From Paeniglutamicibacter psychrophenolicus (GTDB lineage: Bacteria > Actinomycetota > Actinomycetes > Actinomycetales > Micrococcaceae): a DNA stretch of 64,000 nt. Below, piece after piece: positions 42,626-51,200 of the stretch. Position 1 is the first letter of the stretch. Every line of letters starts with the position of its first letter. The stretch spans positions 1 through 64,000 of the forward strand of contig NZ_JAUSSH010000014.1 of the NCBI RefSeq assembly GCF_030812255.1, in the 5' to 3' direction. The notes under the pieces were generated by a model. It saw only the letters and a list, made by a program, of their open reading frames with translations, was not told the DNA's origin and did not search any database. A program made the position numbers and the translations under genes.

Positions 42626-44497
42626 ATGGTGCCAAACGTCGAAGAGCAGCCACGCCGCGGCTCGGCCAATGAAGCCGGAACGGCCCGGTCCGCCGCGGGC
42701 GCCGCGGCGGACCTCGACGACGGGACATCGGCCGGTGCACCGGGCACCGGGAACGCACCGGTGGCCGACACGCCCTTGGACGCCGACGGCACCGCGGATG
42801 CGTCAACGCCCGGCACGGCAACACCGCCGGCAACACCGCCGGCAGTTCTCGCCGGTGCCGCCGAAAAGGCTCCGGCCAAGGCCCGGCGCACCCCCGTCGC
42901 CTCCAACGCCGCGGCCCACGCGATGCGCCTGCTGGCCCGTGCCCGCGGCACCGAGGCCGCGGCGCCCGCCCCGGTGGTGCCCGATGGCCCGCTTGCGGTG
43001 GTCATCGGCGGCGGCATCTCCGGGCTCGTGGCCGCCCGCGAACTGGCCACCAGCGGACACCGCGTCCAGGTCCACGAGGCCTCCGCGGCCTTCGGCGGCT
43101 GCGTGGGCGTCCACGAGGTTGCCGGGCTCCGGCTGGATGCCGGCGCCGAATCCTTCGCCACCCGCTCCACCGCCGTCGCCGACCTCCTGGGGGAGCTGGG
43201 CCTGGGCGATGACATCGTCACCCCGGAACCCGGGGGAGCCTGGCTGTACCTGAAGCGCGGCAGCGAAAACATCGCGCAGCCACTGCCGGCCACCGGCATC
43301 CTGGGCATCCCCGGGGACCCGTGGGCCGAAGAGGTGCGCAGCGCCGTGGGACGAACCGGGGCCCTGCGCGCCGCGGCCGACCTGATCACCCCGGTCTCGA
43401 AGAAGATCACCGAGGGCCAGATGTCCCTCGGCGCGCTGGTCCGTTCCCGGATGGGCTCGGCGGTGCTGGAAAACCTGGTGACCCCCGTGGTCTCGGGCGT
43501 GCACTCGGCCGATCCCGACACCCTCGACGTCGATGCCATCGCCCCCGGGCTGCGCGCCGCGGTGCTCAAGCACGGCTCGCTGGCCCGCGCCGTGGCGGCC
43601 ATGCGCGCCGCGGCCCCGGCCGGATCCGCCGTCGCCTCGGTGGTCGGGGGCATGAACCGGCTCACCGCCGCCCTGCTGGAAGACCTGAAATCCGCGGGCG
43701 TCGAATTGCACGCCAACAGCCGGGTCGAGGCGCTGGCGGCAACCGGGGAACCCGCCGGATTCCGCGTGCTGCTGGCTGCCCCGGCCGCAGCCGACGCCGC
43801 CGCGCCCGCGCGTCCCGGCAAGGCCGAGAAGCACGAAAAGCAGGAGAGGCACGAGAAGGCGGCCAAGGCCGAGACCCCGGCGGCGCCCCGCGAGGTGTTG
43901 GCCGAGCGCGTCGTGGTGGCCACCGGCGGGTCGGTCGCCGTCGACCTGCTGGTCGGCATCGATACGGCCTTCGCCGTCCACCGCCCGGCGCCCGGCGCGG
44001 GCATTTCCCTGGTCACCCTGGTCATCGACAAGCCGGAGCTCGACGACGCCCCGCGCGGGACCGGCCTGCTGGTCGCCCCCACCGCGGACAACGTCGGGGC
44101 CAAGGCACTGACCCACGCGACGGCCAAGTGGCATTGGCTGGGCGACGAATCGGGCCCCGGATCGCACGTGCTGCGCCTGTCCTACGGCCGGCTCAACGAC
44201 GTGGCCTCCGCGCTGGTGAACGCCGACGACGCCTCGCTGCGCAACGCGGCGCTGGCCGACGCCTCGGTGCTGCTGGGCATGGAAATCACCGCCGGGGACG
44301 TGCTGGGCTTCGACGTCGTGCGCTATTCCGGCGCGCTGCCCTTCGCCACCACCGGGCACGCCGCGCGCGTGGCGGCGATCCGCGAGATCGCCGCCACGCA
44401 CCCGGGCCTCGAGCTGGTCGGCGCCTGGCTGGCGGGCACCGGACTGGCCTCCGTTGTCAACGACACCCGCAAGCGCCTGCGCATCACCGCCAGCTGA
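42626..44497 (+). CDS. hemY: Coproporphyrinogen III oxidase/protoporphyrinogen oxidase HemY, extended
   Basis: FAD enzyme that, in Gram-positive heme synthesis, oxidises coproporphyrinogen III to coproporphyrin III (CgoX). The dinucleotide motif VVIGGGISGLVAARELA starts only at about residue 125, because a ~120-residue Ala/Pro/Thr-rich N-terminal extension precedes it; usual homologues begin near that motif. A second unusual insertion, rich in Lys, Glu and His, lies around 390-417. The core is otherwise complete (DAGAESFATR, LVTPVVSGVHSADP, FATTGHAARVAAIR, AGTGLASVVND). ATG 42626 is used; TTG 42623 is adjacent. Confidence 0.9.
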   Translation: MVPNVEEQPRRGSANEAGTARSAAGAAADLDDGTSAGAPGTGNAPVADTPLDADGTADASTPGTATPPATPPAVLAGAAEKAPAKARRTPVASNAAAHAMRLLARARGTEAAAPAPVVPDGPLAVVIGGGISGLVAARELATSGHRVQVHEASAAFGGCVGVHEVAGLRLDAGAESFATRSTAVADLLGELGLGDDIVTPEPGGAWLYLKRGSENIAQPLPATGILGIPGDPWAEEVRSAVGRTGALRAAADLITPVSKKITEGQMSLGALVRSRMGSAVLENLVTPVVSGVHSADPDTLDVDAIAPGLRAAVLKHGSLARAVAAMRAAAPAGSAVASVVGGMNRLTAALLEDLKSAGVELHANSRVEALAATGEPAGFRVLLAAPAAADAAAPARPGKAEKHEKQERHEKAAKAETPAAPREVLAERVVVATGGSVAVDLLVGIDTAFAVHRPAPGAGISLVTLVIDKPELDDAPRGTGLLVAPTADNVGAKALTHATAKWHWLGDESGPGSHVLRLSYGRLNDVASALVNADDASLRNAALADASVLLGMEITAGDVLGFDVVRYSGALPFATTGHAARVAAIREIAATHPGLELVGAWLAGTGLASVVNDTRKRLRITAS

Positions 44498-44626
44498 CGC
44501 CCGACCGTCCCGCCCGGCGCCGCCCCGGCGTGCCGGACGGGGGCGGCACCACAGACTTTCGCAACACGTACGAGAACCACTTCGCCGGAAGGCGAAGTAC
44601 CGCAAAGAAAGCAGGAGAACCAACCC

Positions 44627-45340
44627 ATGAGTGCAGTGGAATCCAATTCACCCGTCATCCGCGACCGCGAAGCGGCGGGGGCCGACGCGACCATGTACTA
44701 CACCCTGTGGACCGTCTTCAAGCGCGACTCGGACCTGGACCGGTCCGAGGGCGTCGAGGCGTTCGACGCACTGGTTGCCGAGCTGGCCGCCGAGGGCGTG
44801 ACCCTGCGCGGCACCTACGATGTTTCGGCCATGCGCGAGGACGCCGACGTGATGACCTGGGTGCACGGCCCGACCCCCGAGGCGCTGCAGGCCGCGGTGC
44901 GCAAGATCCGCCGCTCCTACCTCTTCGCCGAGACCTCCATCGTCTATTCCACCATGGGCGTGCACCGCGAGGCGGAGTTCTCCAAGGACCACTCGCCGGC
45001 CTTCGCCCGCGGCGTGGCCCCCGAGGCCTGGATGACCGTCTACCCGTTCGTCCGCTCCACCGACTGGTACCTGCTGGATCCGAAGGAACGCGGCAAGATG
45101 CTGCGCGACCACGGCATCCTGGGCCGCGACTTCCCGGGCGTGCTGGCCAACACCGTGGCGGCCTTCGCCTTTTCCGACTTCGAATGGCAGATCTGCCTCG
45201 AGGCCCCGGACATGATCGACCTGGTCGACATGATGCGCCACCTGCGCTACACCGAGGCCCGCAACCACGTGCGCGAGGAAATCCCGTTCTACACCGGCCG
45301 CCGCATCTCCACCGCCGAGGTCGCCGAGGTCCTGCGATGA
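44627..45340 (+). CDS. hemQ: Coproheme decarboxylase HemQ
   Basis: Chlorite-dismutase-family protein that converts coproheme to heme b with hydrogen peroxide, the last step of the coproporphyrin pathway. The 237-residue sequence shows YYTLWTVFKRD, YSTMGVHREAEFSKDHSPAF, the tyrosine-bearing TVYPFVRSTDWYLLDPKERGKML and FSDFEWQICLEAPDMIDL. GCAGGAGAACCAACCC precedes the ATG. Its stop overlaps the hemH start (ATGA). The presence of HemQ proves the pathway type. Confidence 0.94.
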   Translation: MSAVESNSPVIRDREAAGADATMYYTLWTVFKRDSDLDRSEGVEAFDALVAELAAEGVTLRGTYDVSAMREDADVMTWVHGPTPEALQAAVRKIRRSYLFAETSIVYSTMGVHREAEFSKDHSPAFARGVAPEAWMTVYPFVRSTDWYLLDPKERGKMLRDHGILGRDFPGVLANTVAAFAFSDFEWQICLEAPDMIDLVDMMRHLRYTEARNHVREEIPFYTGRRISTAEVAEVLR

Positions 45341-46542
45341 GCCAGGGCTTCGACCCGCGCACCGGGTACGACGAGAACGGGGTCATGGCCCCCAAGGCCT
45401 ACGACGCGATCCTGCTGGCCTCCTTCGGCGGCCCGGAGGGACAGGAAGACGTGATCCCGTTCCTGCGCAACGTCACGAAGGGCCGCGGGATCCCCGACGA
45501 GCGCCTCGAGGAGGTCGCCACCCACTACCGGGCCAACGGCGGCATTTCCCCGATCAACGCGCAGAACCGCGCGCTGAAGGCCGCCCTGGAGGCCGAGCTG
45601 GCCGCCCGGGACATCAACGTGCCGGTCTACTGGGGCAACCGCAACTGGGCCCCGTACGTGGCCGAGACCATCGAGCAGATCCACGCCGAGGGCCACCGCA
45701 AGGTGCTGATGCTTTCCACCAGCGCCTACTCCGGCTACTCCTCCTGCCGCCAGTACCGCGAGGATTTGGGCGTCGCGCTGCGCGAGACCGGACTGGAGGG
45801 CAAGCTCGAGGTCGACAAGGTGCGCCAGTACTTCGACACCCCCGGATTCGTCACCCCGTTCATGGGCGGGCTGCGCGATTCGCTGGCCGAGGTCCGGGCG
45901 CAGCTGGTCGCGGCCGGGAACCCCGAGGGCGAGATCAAGATCGTGTTCGTCACGCACTCGATCCCGACCTCCGACGCGCAGGCCGCCGGTCCGCGCGACC
46001 TCGTGGCCACGCTGGACACCGACCTGTACTCGGCCCAGCACCTGGCCGTCGCCGACGCGATCCTGGCCGGGGTGCCCGAGGCCGCCGGCCTGTCGCACTC
46101 CCTGGTCTTCCAGTCCCGCTCCGGCGCCCCGCACGTGCCGTGGCTGGAACCGGACATCAACGACGCGCTCACCGAGTACCAGGCCGCCGGCGTCGCCGGG
46201 GTCGTGGTGATGCCCATCGGCTTCGTCTCGGACCACATGGAGGTCCTCTGGGACCTTGACACCGAGGCGAGGGAAACCTGCGCCGAACTCGGCCTGGCCT
46301 TCCACCGCGCCCCGACCCCCGGCACCCACGCGGACTTCGTCTCCGGCATGGTCGACCTGGTGGCCGAGCGCCTGGCCGGGGCCGACGGTGCCGCGCTGAA
46401 GCCGGGCCGCGCCTCGGTCGCCGGGCTCGGACCCTGGTTCGACGTCTGCCGCCCCAACTGCTGCTCCAAGGTGATGCGCGACGGCACCGTCAAGCCGACC
46501 ATCGCCGCGGTCGACTCAGAGGTCGGGGTGCCGGCACCATGA
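45337..46542 (+). CDS. hemH: Coproporphyrin ferrochelatase HemH (CpfC)
   Basis: Inserts iron into coproporphyrin III. The 401-residue protein has the family core (ILLASFGGPEGQEDVIPFLRNV, VFVTHSIPTSDAQ with the catalytic histidine, PIGFVSDHMEVLWDLD with a conserved histidine/glutamate pair). Cysteines at 137, 371, 375 and 376 fit the [2Fe-2S]-containing actinobacterial type. ATG overlaps the hemQ stop, and its own stop overlaps the hemC start, both as ATGA, so the three are translationally coupled. Confidence 0.94.
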   Translation: MSQGFDPRTGYDENGVMAPKAYDAILLASFGGPEGQEDVIPFLRNVTKGRGIPDERLEEVATHYRANGGISPINAQNRALKAALEAELAARDINVPVYWGNRNWAPYVAETIEQIHAEGHRKVLMLSTSAYSGYSSCRQYREDLGVALRETGLEGKLEVDKVRQYFDTPGFVTPFMGGLRDSLAEVRAQLVAAGNPEGEIKIVFVTHSIPTSDAQAAGPRDLVATLDTDLYSAQHLAVADAILAGVPEAAGLSHSLVFQSRSGAPHVPWLEPDINDALTEYQAAGVAGVVVMPIGFVSDHMEVLWDLDTEARETCAELGLAFHRAPTPGTHADFVSGMVDLVAERLAGADGAALKPGRASVAGLGPWFDVCRPNCCSKVMRDGTVKPTIAAVDSEVGVPAP

Positions 46543-47513
46543 GCGCCTCCCGCTTCACCATCGGCACCCGCGGCTCCGCGCTGGCCACGACCCAGACCGG
46601 GCACGTGGCCGTGGAACTGAACCGGCTCTCCGGCGTCGAGACCGACACCGTGCTGGTCAAGACCGAGGGGGACGTGACCACCGGTCCGCTCTCGCAGCTC
46701 GGCGGCACCGGCGTGTTTGCCGCGGCCCTGCGCCAGGCACTCTACGAGGGCACCTGCGACCTGGCGGTGCACTCGCTGAAGGACCTGCCCACCACGCAGC
46801 CGGCGGGCCTTCTCATCGCCGCGACCCCGAAGCGCGCGGATGTGCGCGACGCGCTGTGCGCCCGCGACGGGCTGTTCCTGGCCGAGCTGCCCGAGGGCGC
46901 CACCGTGGGCACCGGTTCCCCGCGGCGCTCCGCGCAGCTGCTGGCCTTCCGGCCCGACCTGAGAATCGTGGACATCCGCGGCAACGTCGGCACCCGGCTG
47001 GGACGGGTCAAGGGCTCGCCGGTGCAGAAGGACGACGGGGGAGTGGGGCGCACCGCGCAGGGCGACCTGGACGCGGTGGTCCTGGCCGCCGCCGGCCTGG
47101 AGCGCCTGGGGCTGGATGCGCACATCACCGAGTACCTGGACCCGGACATCATGCTCCCGGCACCCGGGCAGGGCTCGCTGGCCGTCGAGGTCCGGACCGG
47201 CGGCAGCGGCCACGCTGCCGTCGATGCCGCCCTGGTGCAGCTCGATGACATCGACACGCGCCTGGCCGTCACCGCCGAGCGCGCGTTGCTGGCCCGCCTG
47301 GAGGCCGGCTGCGCCGCGCCCATCGGCGCGCTGGCCACCGTCCGCGGGGATGAATTGGTGCTCGACTCGGTGGCCTGCAAGGTCGACGGGTCCGACACCA
47401 TGCGCCGCTCGGCGCGGACCTCGACGTTGACGCTCGACGGCGCCGCGGCCCTGGGCGTCGCGCTGGCCGAGCAATTGCTGCGCGAGGGCGCGGCCGAGCT
47501 GGCGGGACTGTAG
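46539..47513 (+). CDS. hemC: Porphobilinogen deaminase (hydroxymethylbilane synthase)
   Basis: Links four porphobilinogens into hydroxymethylbilane. The 324-residue protein contains TIGTRGSALATTQT, the basic substrate loop VGTGSPRRSAQLLAFRPDL, DLDAVVLAAAGLERLG and the cysteine that carries the dipyrromethane cofactor in LEAGCAAPIGA. ATGA overlap with hemH. hemD follows 5 nt after the stop. Confidence 0.94.
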   Translation: MSASRFTIGTRGSALATTQTGHVAVELNRLSGVETDTVLVKTEGDVTTGPLSQLGGTGVFAAALRQALYEGTCDLAVHSLKDLPTTQPAGLLIAATPKRADVRDALCARDGLFLAELPEGATVGTGSPRRSAQLLAFRPDLRIVDIRGNVGTRLGRVKGSPVQKDDGGVGRTAQGDLDAVVLAAAGLERLGLDAHITEYLDPDIMLPAPGQGSLAVEVRTGGSGHAAVDAALVQLDDIDTRLAVTAERALLARLEAGCAAPIGALATVRGDELVLDSVACKVDGSDTMRRSARTSTLTLDGAAALGVALAEQLLREGAAELAGL

Positions 47514-47518
47514 GAACC

Positions 47519-48484
47519 ATGTCGAATCCCGGGGTGTTGGCGGGGCGCACCGCCCTGCTGCTGCGCAGCGCCGACCGTGCCGCGGCGACCGTAAAGGTCC
47601 TTGCGGCACGCGGCGCACGCACGGCGGTGTGCCGGCTCATCGACTTCGAGCTGCCCGCCGACACCGCGGAACTCGATGCGCACCTGCGCCGGATGCTGTC
47701 CGGGCACTACGACTGGTGCGTGTTCACCTCCGTCAACACGCTCACCGCGCTGGGTGTCCGGGCCGCGGGGCTGGGCGTGGAATTGCGCATCCCCTCCGGC
47801 ACCCGCGTCGCGGTGGTCGGCGAGGCCACCGCGCGGGCCGTTCAGGCACTGGGCACGCCCATCGACTTCATGCCCGCCACCGACCACTCGGCCCGCGGCA
47901 TGCTCGCCGACTGGCCGGATTTGCGCACCTCGGCCGCACGGGTGTTTGCCCCGCAGGCGGACATCGCCTCGGCCACGCTGCGCGACGGGTTCGCGGCCCA
48001 CGGCTGGCATGCGGACATCGTCACCGCCTACAACACCGTCACCGCCCCGGCGGATCCGGCACGCGCGCTGCATGGACCGCCGGCCTCAACCCCGGTGGAC
48101 CTGCCCGGGGGCGGGTACCTGCTCGCGGTCCCCGAGCTCCCCGGGGCCCTGGCCGGGCTCGATGCGGTCATGTTCTCCTCGCCGAGCACCGTCGACAAGT
48201 TCCTGGCACTGTTCCCGGACCTTGCAGCGCGCCCGGGAAGGGGCCAGGAGCTGATCGCCATCGGGGACAGCACCGCCAAGCGGCTGCGCGAGCACGGACT
48301 GGAACCCGCGGGCATCGCCGCCCTGCCCACCCCCGAGGGGCTCGCCGATGCCTGGGAAGCCGCCGTTGCAGCCTCCCGCCACGCATCCTCCACGCTTGCA
48401 GCTTCCACCCGGGTAGCTTCCACCCGGGCAGCTTCCACCCGGGCAGCTTCCGCCCGTCCAGCCTCCACCGATCCAGCCACCTAA
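47519..48484 (+). CDS. hemD: Uroporphyrinogen-III synthase with repeat tail
   Basis: Closes hydroxymethylbilane to uroporphyrinogen III. The 321-residue product shows the loosely conserved two-domain pattern ([84 protein letters not shown]). The last ~35 residues are an Ala-Ser-Thr-Arg tail encoded by 15-bp tandem repeats (48398-48457), not part of the enzyme fold. Located 5 nt after hemC and 40 nt before hemB. Confidence 0.88.
   Translation: MSNPGVLAGRTALLLRSADRAAATVKVLAARGARTAVCRLIDFELPADTAELDAHLRRMLSGHYDWCVFTSVNTLTALGVRAAGLGVELRIPSGTRVAVVGEATARAVQALGTPIDFMPATDHSARGMLADWPDLRTSAARVFAPQADIASATLRDGFAAHGWHADIVTAYNTVTAPADPARALHGPPASTPVDLPGGGYLLAVPELPGALAGLDAVMFSSPSTVDKFLALFPDLAARPGRGQELIAIGDSTAKRLREHGLEPAGIAALPTPEGLADAWEAAVAASRHASSTLAASTRVASTRAASTRAASARPASTDPAT
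48398..48457 (+). repeat. 15-bp tandem repeat in the hemD 3' end
   Basis: Four units of GCAGCTTCCACCCGG (units 1 and 3 identical, unit 2 differs by one base, unit 4 by two), followed by a more diverged fifth. In frame, it encodes (A/V)AST-R type pentapeptides. Confidence 0.85.
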
Positions 48485-48524
48485 GACCTGGCTACCACCA
48501 CACCAGCTTCACAAGGAGCGAAGA

Positions 48525-49508
48525 ATGTCATTCCCCGCCCGCAGGCCCCGCCGCCTGCGCACCACCCCCGCCATGCGCCGGCTCACCGCCGAGCTGGTGC
48601 TGGCCCCGCAGCAACTGATCCTGCCCGCCTTCGTGCGCGAGGCGATCACCGAGCCCAACCCGATCACCTCGATGCCCGGGGTCGTGCAACACACCATGGA
48701 CAGCCTCAAGGCCGCGGCCTCCGAGGCCGTCGAACTGGGACTGGGCGGCATCATGCTCTTCGGCATCCCCGAGACCCGCGACGCGGTCGGCAGCGCGGGC
48801 CTGGACCCGGCCGGCATCCTGAACCTGGGCATCGAGGCGGTGCGCGCCGAGGTCGGCGACGAACTGGTGATCATGTCGGATGTCTGCCTTGACGAATTCA
48901 CCGACCACGGCCACTGCGGCGTGTTGGACGCGGCAGGCAACGTGGACAACGACGCCACCCTGGAGATCTACGGCAAGCTCGCCGTGGCCCAGGCCAACGC
49001 CGGTGCGCACATCGTCGCCCCCTCGGGCATGATGGACGGCCAGGTTGCCGTCATCCGCCAGGCGCTGGACGAGGCGGGGCACCAGGACGTGTCCATCCTG
49101 GCCTACGCCGCCAAGTACGCCAGTGCCTTCTACGGCCCGTTCCGCGAGGCCGTGGATTCCCAGCTGACCGGGGACCGCCGCACCTACCAGATGGATGCCG
49201 CCAACCGCCGCGAGGCCATGATCGAGGTCGAGCTCGACCTCGCCGAGGGCGCCGACATGGTCATGGTCAAGCCGGCCATGAGCTACCTCGACGTGCTGGC
49301 CGACGTCGCGGCGATGTCCCCGGTGCCGGTGTCCGCCTACCAGATCTCCGGTGAGTACGCGATGATCGAGGCCGCCGCCGCCAACGGCTGGATCGACCGC
49401 CGCGCCGCCATTCTCGAATCAGTGCTGGGCATCCGCCGCGCCGGCGCCGACACCGTGTTGACCTACTGGGCCAGTGAAATCGCCCAGTGGCTGAAAGAAG
49501 GAAAGTAA
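48525..49508 (+). CDS. hemB: Delta-aminolevulinic acid dehydratase (porphobilinogen synthase)
   Basis: Condenses two ALA into porphobilinogen. The 327-residue protein has the Schiff-base lysines in [26 protein letters not shown] and [11 protein letters not shown]. The metal loop [14 protein letters not shown] (119-132) has Cys121 and Cys131 but Asp123 in the place of the middle zinc cysteine, a hybrid of the zinc and magnesium types. ACAAGGAG upstream of the ATG. Its TAA overlaps the hemL ATG by one base. Confidence 0.94.
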   Translation: MSFPARRPRRLRTTPAMRRLTAELVLAPQQLILPAFVREAITEPNPITSMPGVVQHTMDSLKAAASEAVELGLGGIMLFGIPETRDAVGSAGLDPAGILNLGIEAVRAEVGDELVIMSDVCLDEFTDHGHCGVLDAAGNVDNDATLEIYGKLAVAQANAGAHIVAPSGMMDGQVAVIRQALDEAGHQDVSILAYAAKYASAFYGPFREAVDSQLTGDRRTYQMDAANRREAMIEVELDLAEGADMVMVKPAMSYLDVLADVAAMSPVPVSAYQISGEYAMIEAAAANGWIDRRAAILESVLGIRRAGADTVLTYWASEIAQWLKEGK

Positions 49509-50821
49509 TGACCAGCTCCGCTGAACTCTTCGCCACCGCCCAGCAGCTCATGCCCGGCGGGGTGAACTCCCCGGTGCGCGCCTTCGGCTCGGTCGGCGGG
49601 GTGCCCCCGTTCATGGTCGGCGCCAAGGGTGCCTATTTGACCGACGCCGACGGGAACTCCTACGTCGACCTGGTCTGCTCCTGGGGTCCGGCGCTGCTGG
49701 GCCACGCGCACCCGGCCATCCAGGATGCGGTGCACGCGGCGGTTGACCGCGGGCTGTCCTTCGGTGCCTCCACGCCCGACGAGGGCAAGCTGGCCCGCCT
49801 GGTGATGGACCGCTTCGGCGGGGTCGAGCGCATGCGCATGGTCTCCACCGGGACCGAGGCGACGATGACCGCGGTGCGCCTGGCCCGCGGCTACACCGGC
49901 CGCGACTTGATCGTGAAGTTCGCCGGCTGCTACCACGGCCACCTCGACGGCCTGCTGGCCGCCGCCGGGTCCGGCCTGGCCACCCTTGCCCTGCCCGGCT
50001 CCGCCGGAGTCACCGCGGCCACCGCAGCCGAGACCCTGGTGCTGCCGTACAACGACCGCGAGGCCATCACCGCGGCCTTCGCCGAGCACGGCGCGAACAT
50101 CGCGGCGGTCATCACCGAATCCGCCCCCTGCAACATGGGCGTCGTGACCCCGGACGAGGGCTTTAACAAGTTCCTGGCCGAGACCACCACCGCCAACGGC
50201 GCGCTGCTGATCCTCGACGAGGTGCTCACCGGGTTCCGCGCCTCGGATGCCGGCTACTGGGGCTTGACCGGCCGCACCGAGGGTTGGACCCCGGACCTGT
50301 ACACCTTCGGCAAGGTCATCGGCGGCGGCCTGCCCACTGCCGCGCTGGGCGGACGCGCCGAGGTCATGGACTACCTGGCCCCGTTGGGCCCGGTCTACCA
50401 GGCCGGCACGCTCTCGGGGAACCCGGTGGCCATGGCCGCGGGTATCGCCCAGCTGACCCACGCCACGCCCGAGGTCTACGCGCACATCGATGCAAAGTCC
50501 CTCGAGCTGCAGGCCGCCCTCACCGGGGCGCTTGCCGCCGCGGGCGTCGACCACTCGATCCAGAGAGCGGGCAACCTGTTCTCGGTGGCCTTCGGCACCT
50601 CGGAAAACGGCGTGCACAACTACGCCCAGGCCCAGGCCCAAGAGGCCTACCGCTACGCGCCGTTCTTCCACTCGATGCTCGAGTCGGGCATCTACCTGCC
50701 GCCGAGCGTCTTCGAGGCCTGGTTCCTTTCCTCGGCCCACGACGACGAGGCCATGAACAAGATCTTCGACGCACTCCCGGCCGCGGCCCGTGCGGCGGCT
50801 TCGGCTGTTCCCGCCTCCTAG
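49508..50821 (+). CDS. hemL: Glutamate-1-semialdehyde 2,1-aminomutase
   Basis: PLP enzyme making ALA from glutamate-1-semialdehyde, the product of HemA. The 437-residue protein has [16 protein letters not shown] at the start, [25 protein letters not shown] and the PLP lysine in [11 protein letters not shown] (near residue 272). ATG overlaps the hemB stop (TAATG) with GAAGGAAAG upstream. Last gene of the cluster; a T-tailed terminator follows. Confidence 0.95.
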   Translation: MTSSAELFATAQQLMPGGVNSPVRAFGSVGGVPPFMVGAKGAYLTDADGNSYVDLVCSWGPALLGHAHPAIQDAVHAAVDRGLSFGASTPDEGKLARLVMDRFGGVERMRMVSTGTEATMTAVRLARGYTGRDLIVKFAGCYHGHLDGLLAAAGSGLATLALPGSAGVTAATAAETLVLPYNDREAITAAFAEHGANIAAVITESAPCNMGVVTPDEGFNKFLAETTTANGALLILDEVLTGFRASDAGYWGLTGRTEGWTPDLYTFGKVIGGGLPTAALGGRAEVMDYLAPLGPVYQAGTLSGNPVAMAAGIAQLTHATPEVYAHIDAKSLELQAALTGALAAAGVDHSIQRAGNLFSVAFGTSENGVHNYAQAQAQEAYRYAPFFHSMLESGIYLPPSVFEAWFLSSAHDDEAMNKIFDALPAAARAAASAVPAS

Positions 50822-50835
50822 CCCGACAGGGGTGC

Positions 50836-50893
50836 AAGGCCCCCGGAAGCCGCCGCGTCAATCGCTTGATGCAGAGGTTTCCGGGGGCCTTTT
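50836..50893 (+). terminator. hem cluster terminator
   Basis: 13-bp arms AAGGCCCCCGGAA (50836-50848) and TTCCGGGGGCCTT (50879-50891) with a 30-nt loop and a final TTTT. Confidence 0.85.
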
Positions 50894-51200
50894 CATGTTT
50901 TTGGGCAGCTCGTGCCGCCCGGGAGATGAAATTTGGTGAGCTCTAGACCACTTTTCGCTCCGGTGAATTTGTCGGACCGAGGCCCGTGGGGGAAAGTCGC
51001 GCCGACGGGGTTGGGGCATTCGAAATACGATAAAAGAACACGTCAGATAGCGATTGGTCAACATGTCCGGCTGTGGGGGCAGGTGCAAGGATACCCGGCG
51101 CCGGGGCGCATCGGGGAGTAATCGGTCCACCGGGGCGCATGGGCAACGCGGCTAGGCTTGTCCGGTTAGTTTTCGCGTTTCATTGCCGCCGAGGAAATCA
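50894..51200 (+). other. Permease upstream region
   Basis: No gene is supported. The 11-bp motif CCGGGGCGCAT occurs twice, about 30 bp apart (near 51101 and 51130), and could be a regulator site. The permease ribosome site GAGGAAA lies at the right end. Confidence 0.4.

Noticed and set aside
39937-42836. A long minus-strand frame (583 codons) crossing hemA's start and hemE
   Set aside because: It is antisense to hemE and out of frame with hemA; hemE on the plus strand has all family motifs.
43321-46542. A 1073-codon plus-strand frame running through hemY, hemQ and hemH
   Set aside because: Only its last 401 codons are real (hemH, from the ATG at 45337); the earlier part is an out-of-frame reading of hemY and hemQ, rich in R/G/P.
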